Positions 61,307-64,000 of a stretch of DNA of 64,000 nt are shown here, one piece after another (position 1 is the stretch's first letter; each line of letters begins with the position of its first letter). The DNA comes from Clostridia bacterium (GTDB lineage Bacteria; Bacillota; Clostridia; Oscillospirales; Acutalibacteraceae), in the NCBI GenBank assembly GCA_017516965.1, contig JAFXAP010000003.1, positions 21,113-85,112 of the forward strand. The letters are read 5' to 3'. The position numbers and the translations under genes are program-made. Under the pieces are notes generated by a model, which had not been told where the DNA came from, ran no database searches, and saw only the letters and a list, made by a program, of their open reading frames with translations.

Positions 61307-64000
61307 ATGAAAAAACTTTTATCACTCGTTTTAACAATTGTCTTGCTTTCGGCGGTTGTTGTAATTGGCACCTCGTCGCTAACTGCCAGTGCTAGCTATG
61401 ATGCTAACTATGTTGAGACAAAAACTACTAATATTGAATATATTACAGTTGACATTGCCAAGAAAACCAAGACTGATTTATTTACCGGTTTTGAAACTGA
61501 TTTCTGTGTTAATCCCAACACAGAAGGTAACGGTACTGCAGGTGATCCTTACATTATTAAAACTGCTAACCAGTTTGCAGCAGTTGTAACATGTCAACTT
61601 AAGGATGCCTCAGACAACTGGATTGACACAGATGGTCTTTACTTCAAGATTGCTGATGATATTAAGGGCTTTAACCTTAAAAACACAAATTGCGATGTTG
61701 ATTTCAGTAAAGACACTCTTACTGCAAAAGATGTTGAAAATGCTCTTAAAAACCTTGAAGTTCCCTCAGATCTCAAGTGGGAAAACAAGAGCGGCAAACC
61801 GTTTAAAGGTCGCTTTGACGGTAACGGCGCTCAGGTTTACGGTCTTAAGGGTGATGCAGGTTATACCGCTATTTTCCCAAAAATAGGCGGTAATATCACT
61901 GTTAAAAACCTTACAATCAAGAACTGTTACTTTATCGGTAATAACGTTTCTGCATTGTTTGGCGCTAACATGAATCCTGGCGAAACATCTACATTTAATA
62001 CCAAACATCAACTTTTTAACTGTCAGGTATATAACAACGTTATAGTTTGTACATATGTTGACGATGAAGCTATTCAAAAAGCAGGTGTGCTTATCGGTCA
62101 GACAGAATGGCCAACCGAATCTAAGCTTGACGTGAATGACTGCTTGGTATACGGCAACATTGCTAAACACATTGAAAATGATGATAACAACCCTGACAAC
62201 CGTAACATTACTTACGGTATGGTTGGTAACCTACATCGTAATCAATCCTTTATGGTTTACAACTCCATCTTGATGGATTCAGCTCCTCACGCGCTTTACT
62301 ACGGTTCTAACGCTCATCTTACATCTATATCAAACAATATGTACACAAATATGATGTACAAAACTGCTACTCCATGGGAAAACGTTGACTATAATAGCAG
62401 TGGTAGGATGTGGAGATATGTTTACAAATATACTGTTGATAGCGGAAAAGTAAATGTTAATTTTGACATATTTAACAAAGATGGCGTTAGTGTTGTTAAT
62501 AACGGAGACGGTTATAATCGCACACTGCCTGATAGCTTAGTTCATGTTGTAGATCATAACGACATAAAGGGTGCTAAAGTACTTGAGGGTATAAGCCCTG
62601 AGAGATGGACCTATAACAAAAATGGTTATCCAACACCAAAGATTTATAAGGTTCGTGAGTACTCTGCAGATAAAGAACCAATAGTTTATAGATTTAATGA
62701 AACTAATTTAACTGCAATAGTTATTGATTGTGAACAAAATACAACTACAGTAACTATACCAAAGAAAATAATAAATGATGGTAAAATCTATGCTGTTATA
62801 GGTATAGGTAATTATGCATTTCAATATTGCACAAGCCTTACAAGCATAACTATACCCGACAGCATTACAAGCATAGGTGATAATGCATTTTACAATTGTT
62901 CAAGTCTTACAAGTGTAACTATACCAGATAGCGTTACAAGTATAGGTTCTTATGCATTTTACGGTTGTAATAGCCTTGAGAAGATAACATTGCCATTTGT
63001 CGGTCAAAATGCTGATGGCACAGGATTTACAAATTTTGGTTATATTTTTGGTGCTTGTGATGACTCATATCCTGAATACGATAACTTTAAATTCGTTTCA
63101 TCGTCACTTAAAGAGGTTGTTATTACCGGTTCGAATTCTATTGCAGAGGATGCATTTTATGAATGTAAAAGTCTTACAAGCATTAGCTTTACGGGTAATG
63201 TTCGTGTTTTTGGGGAATGGGCATTTAGTTATTGTACCGGTTTAAAAAAAGTTACTATTCCTAAAACATGTAAAAGAATAAGTTCATGGGCTTTTTATGA
63301 TTGTGTGAATTTAAGTGACGTTTATTATTGTGATAGCAAATCAGCAAAAAATAACATTACTATAGAGCATGGCAACGACCCACTTGACGATGCCGATTGG
63401 TATTATAACAGTTGCATAGGTACAAAATCGCATAACTATAACAACTCTTGTGATAAATCTTGCAACGTGTGTGGTGCAATACGCACAATTAAACATACCT
63501 ACACCAATAGCTGCGATAAAACCTGTGATGTATGTAAGGCAACGCGCAATATCTATCATACTTATAGCAACGCTTGTGATAAAACCTGTAATGTGTGTAA
63601 GGCAACAAGAACTGTACCTGCGCACAAATACACTACCATTACCACAAAAGCAACGCTTGCAAAGAATGGTAAGGTTGTTAAAAAGTGTAAAGTATGCGGT
63701 AAGGTGGCAAGCACTACAACGATTAAGTATGTTAAGAGCATTAAGCTTTCAACTACAAGTTATACCTATAACGGCAAGGTTAAAACACCAAGTGTTACCG
63801 TAAAAGATTCAGCAGGTAAGACACTTAAGAAGAATACTGACTACACCGTAAGTTATGCTAGTGGTAGAAAGAACGTTGGTACTTATAAAGTAACCATCAA
63901 GATGAAGGGCAAGTACTCAGGTACTAAGACACTCACCTTCAAGATTAACCCTGTAAAGACCAGTGTATCTAAGCTTACCGCAGGTAAAAAGAGTATTACA
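61307..64000 (+). CDS. Mosaic surface protein: beta-helix module, BspA-like leucine-rich repeats, Cys-rich repeats, Ig-like domain; 3' end cut
   Basis: 898 residues are visible and the frame is open to base 64000. Signal peptide MKKLLSLVLTIVLLSAVVVI ending TASAS; RBS GGGGGA. Residues ~45-455 repeat the first module of the 35.3-kb surface protein. Residues ~480-705 carry BspA-type (LRR_5) repeats such as SLTSITIPDSITSIGDNAFY and SLTSVTIPDSVTSIGSYAFY. Next are three ~23-residue Cys-rich repeats (SCDKTCDVCKATR pattern, about 710-770) and an Ig-like repeat (SYTYNGKVKTPSVTVKD, LTFKINP). BspA repeats mediate adhesion in other organisms; here host or fibre binding is inferred. The anchor, if any, lies beyond the window. 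Confidence 0.88.
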   Translation, partial: MKKLLSLVLTIVLLSAVVVIGTSSLTASASYDANYVETKTTNIEYITVDIAKKTKTDLFTGFETDFCVNPNTEGNGTAGDPYIIKTANQFAAVVTCQLKDASDNWIDTDGLYFKIADDIKGFNLKNTNCDVDFSKDTLTAKDVENALKNLEVPSDLKWENKSGKPFKGRFDGNGAQVYGLKGDAGYTAIFPKIGGNITVKNLTIKNCYFIGNNVSALFGANMNPGETSTFNTKHQLFNCQVYNNVIVCTYVDDEAIQKAGVLIGQTEWPTESKLDVNDCLVYGNIAKHIENDDNNPDNRNITYGMVGNLHRNQSFMVYNSILMDSAPHALYYGSNAHLTSISNNMYTNMMYKTATPWENVDYNSSGRMWRYVYKYTVDSGKVNVNFDIFNKDGVSVVNNGDGYNRTLPDSLVHVVDHNDIKGAKVLEGISPERWTYNKNGYPTPKIYKVREYSADKEPIVYRFNETNLTAIVIDCEQNTTTVTIPKKIINDGKIYAVIGIGNYAFQYCTSLTSITIPDSITSIGDNAFYNCSSLTSVTIPDSVTSIGSYAFYGCNSLEKITLPFVGQNADGTGFTNFGYIFGACDDSYPEYDNFKFVSSSLKEVVITGSNSIAEDAFYECKSLTSISFTGNVRVFGEWAFSYCTGLKKVTIPKTCKRISSWAFYDCVNLSDVYYCDSKSAKNNITIEHGNDPLDDADWYYNSCIGTKSHNYNNSCDKSCNVCGAIRTIKHTYTNSCDKTCDVCKATRNIYHTYSNACDKTCNVCKATRTVPAHKYTTITTKATLAKNGKVVKKCKVCGKVASTTTIKYVKSIKLSTTSYTYNGKVKTPSVTVKDSAGKTLKKNTDYTVSYASGRKNVGTYKVTIKMKGKYSGTKTLTFKINPVKTSVSKLTAGKKSIT
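61457..62666 (+). repeat. Copy 2 of a 1.2-kb duplicated segment
   Basis: Partner of 35549-36758 at a constant offset of 25,908 bp. After 62666 the two genes become unrelated: this one goes into leucine-rich repeats, the other into a second beta-helix module. Confidence 0.95.

Overview
The window looks like a chromosomal piece from a low-GC, spore-forming (or recently spore-forming) member of the Clostridia, probably a gut or rumen fibre degrader of the Oscillospiraceae/Ruminococcaceae type. Grounds: Gram-positive style lipoproteins, strong AGGAGG-like ribosome binding sites, sporulation genes (yabP, yabQ, spoIVB, a SpoVB-like flippase, a BofC-like protein), the conserved rqcP-yabP-yabQ-divIC-yabR order, two-gene ThrE exporter, DUF4886 and BspA-like surface proteins. 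The species assignment is an inference from gene content only.

Layout. 1-8.1 kb: one long plus-strand housekeeping operon (rel, entering truncated from the left edge, dtd, a metallo-beta-lactamase hydrolase, hemZ, a nucleoside kinase, a small coiled-coil protein, an MTA/SAH nucleosidase, a SpoVB-like flippase). 8.2-10.5 kb: HU and the rqcP/yabPQ/divIC/yabR block. 10.5-13.5 kb: an orphan fumarase alpha subunit, an RlmL-type rRNA methyltransferase and a lipid kinase. 13.5-15.6 kb: groES-groEL with a CtsR-like operator at its promoter. 15.6-16.9 kb: two-component ThrE exporter. 17-21.5 kb: the str operon (rpsL, rpsG, fusA, tuf).

21.5-42.2 kb is the most unusual part: a plus-strand carbohydrate uptake locus with a 1004-residue secreted solute-binding protein carrying N-terminal carbohydrate-binding-like domains, two separate permease pairs, an NHL-propeller/TPR/Yip1-like membrane protein, a DUF5696-like lipoprotein, a second solute-binding lipoprotein with a 21-unit Gly-Asn-Thr linker, a 1434-residue beta-helix-type surface protein and a GH16 lipoprotein. 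No ATPase subunit is encoded. 42.3-48.3 kb: a SigH-like sigma factor, a degenerate tRNA-like sequence, a zinc-ribbon protein, a two-component system, HtrA and SpoIVB. 48.4-49.6 kb: a divergent XRE regulator / TPR membrane protein pair with a repeat-flanked consensus promoter.

49.7-56.8 kb: a second carbohydrate locus: three tandem GH16 enzymes with no export signal, a GH4 glycosidase, a divergent AraC regulator, an SGNH hydrolase, a SemiSWEET-like membrane protein and a BofC-like protein. 56.9-61 kb: a class A penicillin-binding protein and the KDPG aldolase / KDG kinase pair. 61-64 kb: dispersed intergenic repeats and a surface protein running off the right edge. Its N-terminal ~1.2 kb is a copy of the N-terminal part of the 35.3-kb surface gene, joined to BspA-like leucine-rich repeats, a Cys-rich repeat block and an Ig-like domain.

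Taken together, the accessory genes suggest capture and import of oligosaccharides, probably beta-glucans because GH16 occurs in both loci, with intracellular GH16 and GH4 processing. The substrate is inferred, not shown. Recurrent TTTTTGTGCAAAAT-like sites upstream of several of these genes may be a shared operator.
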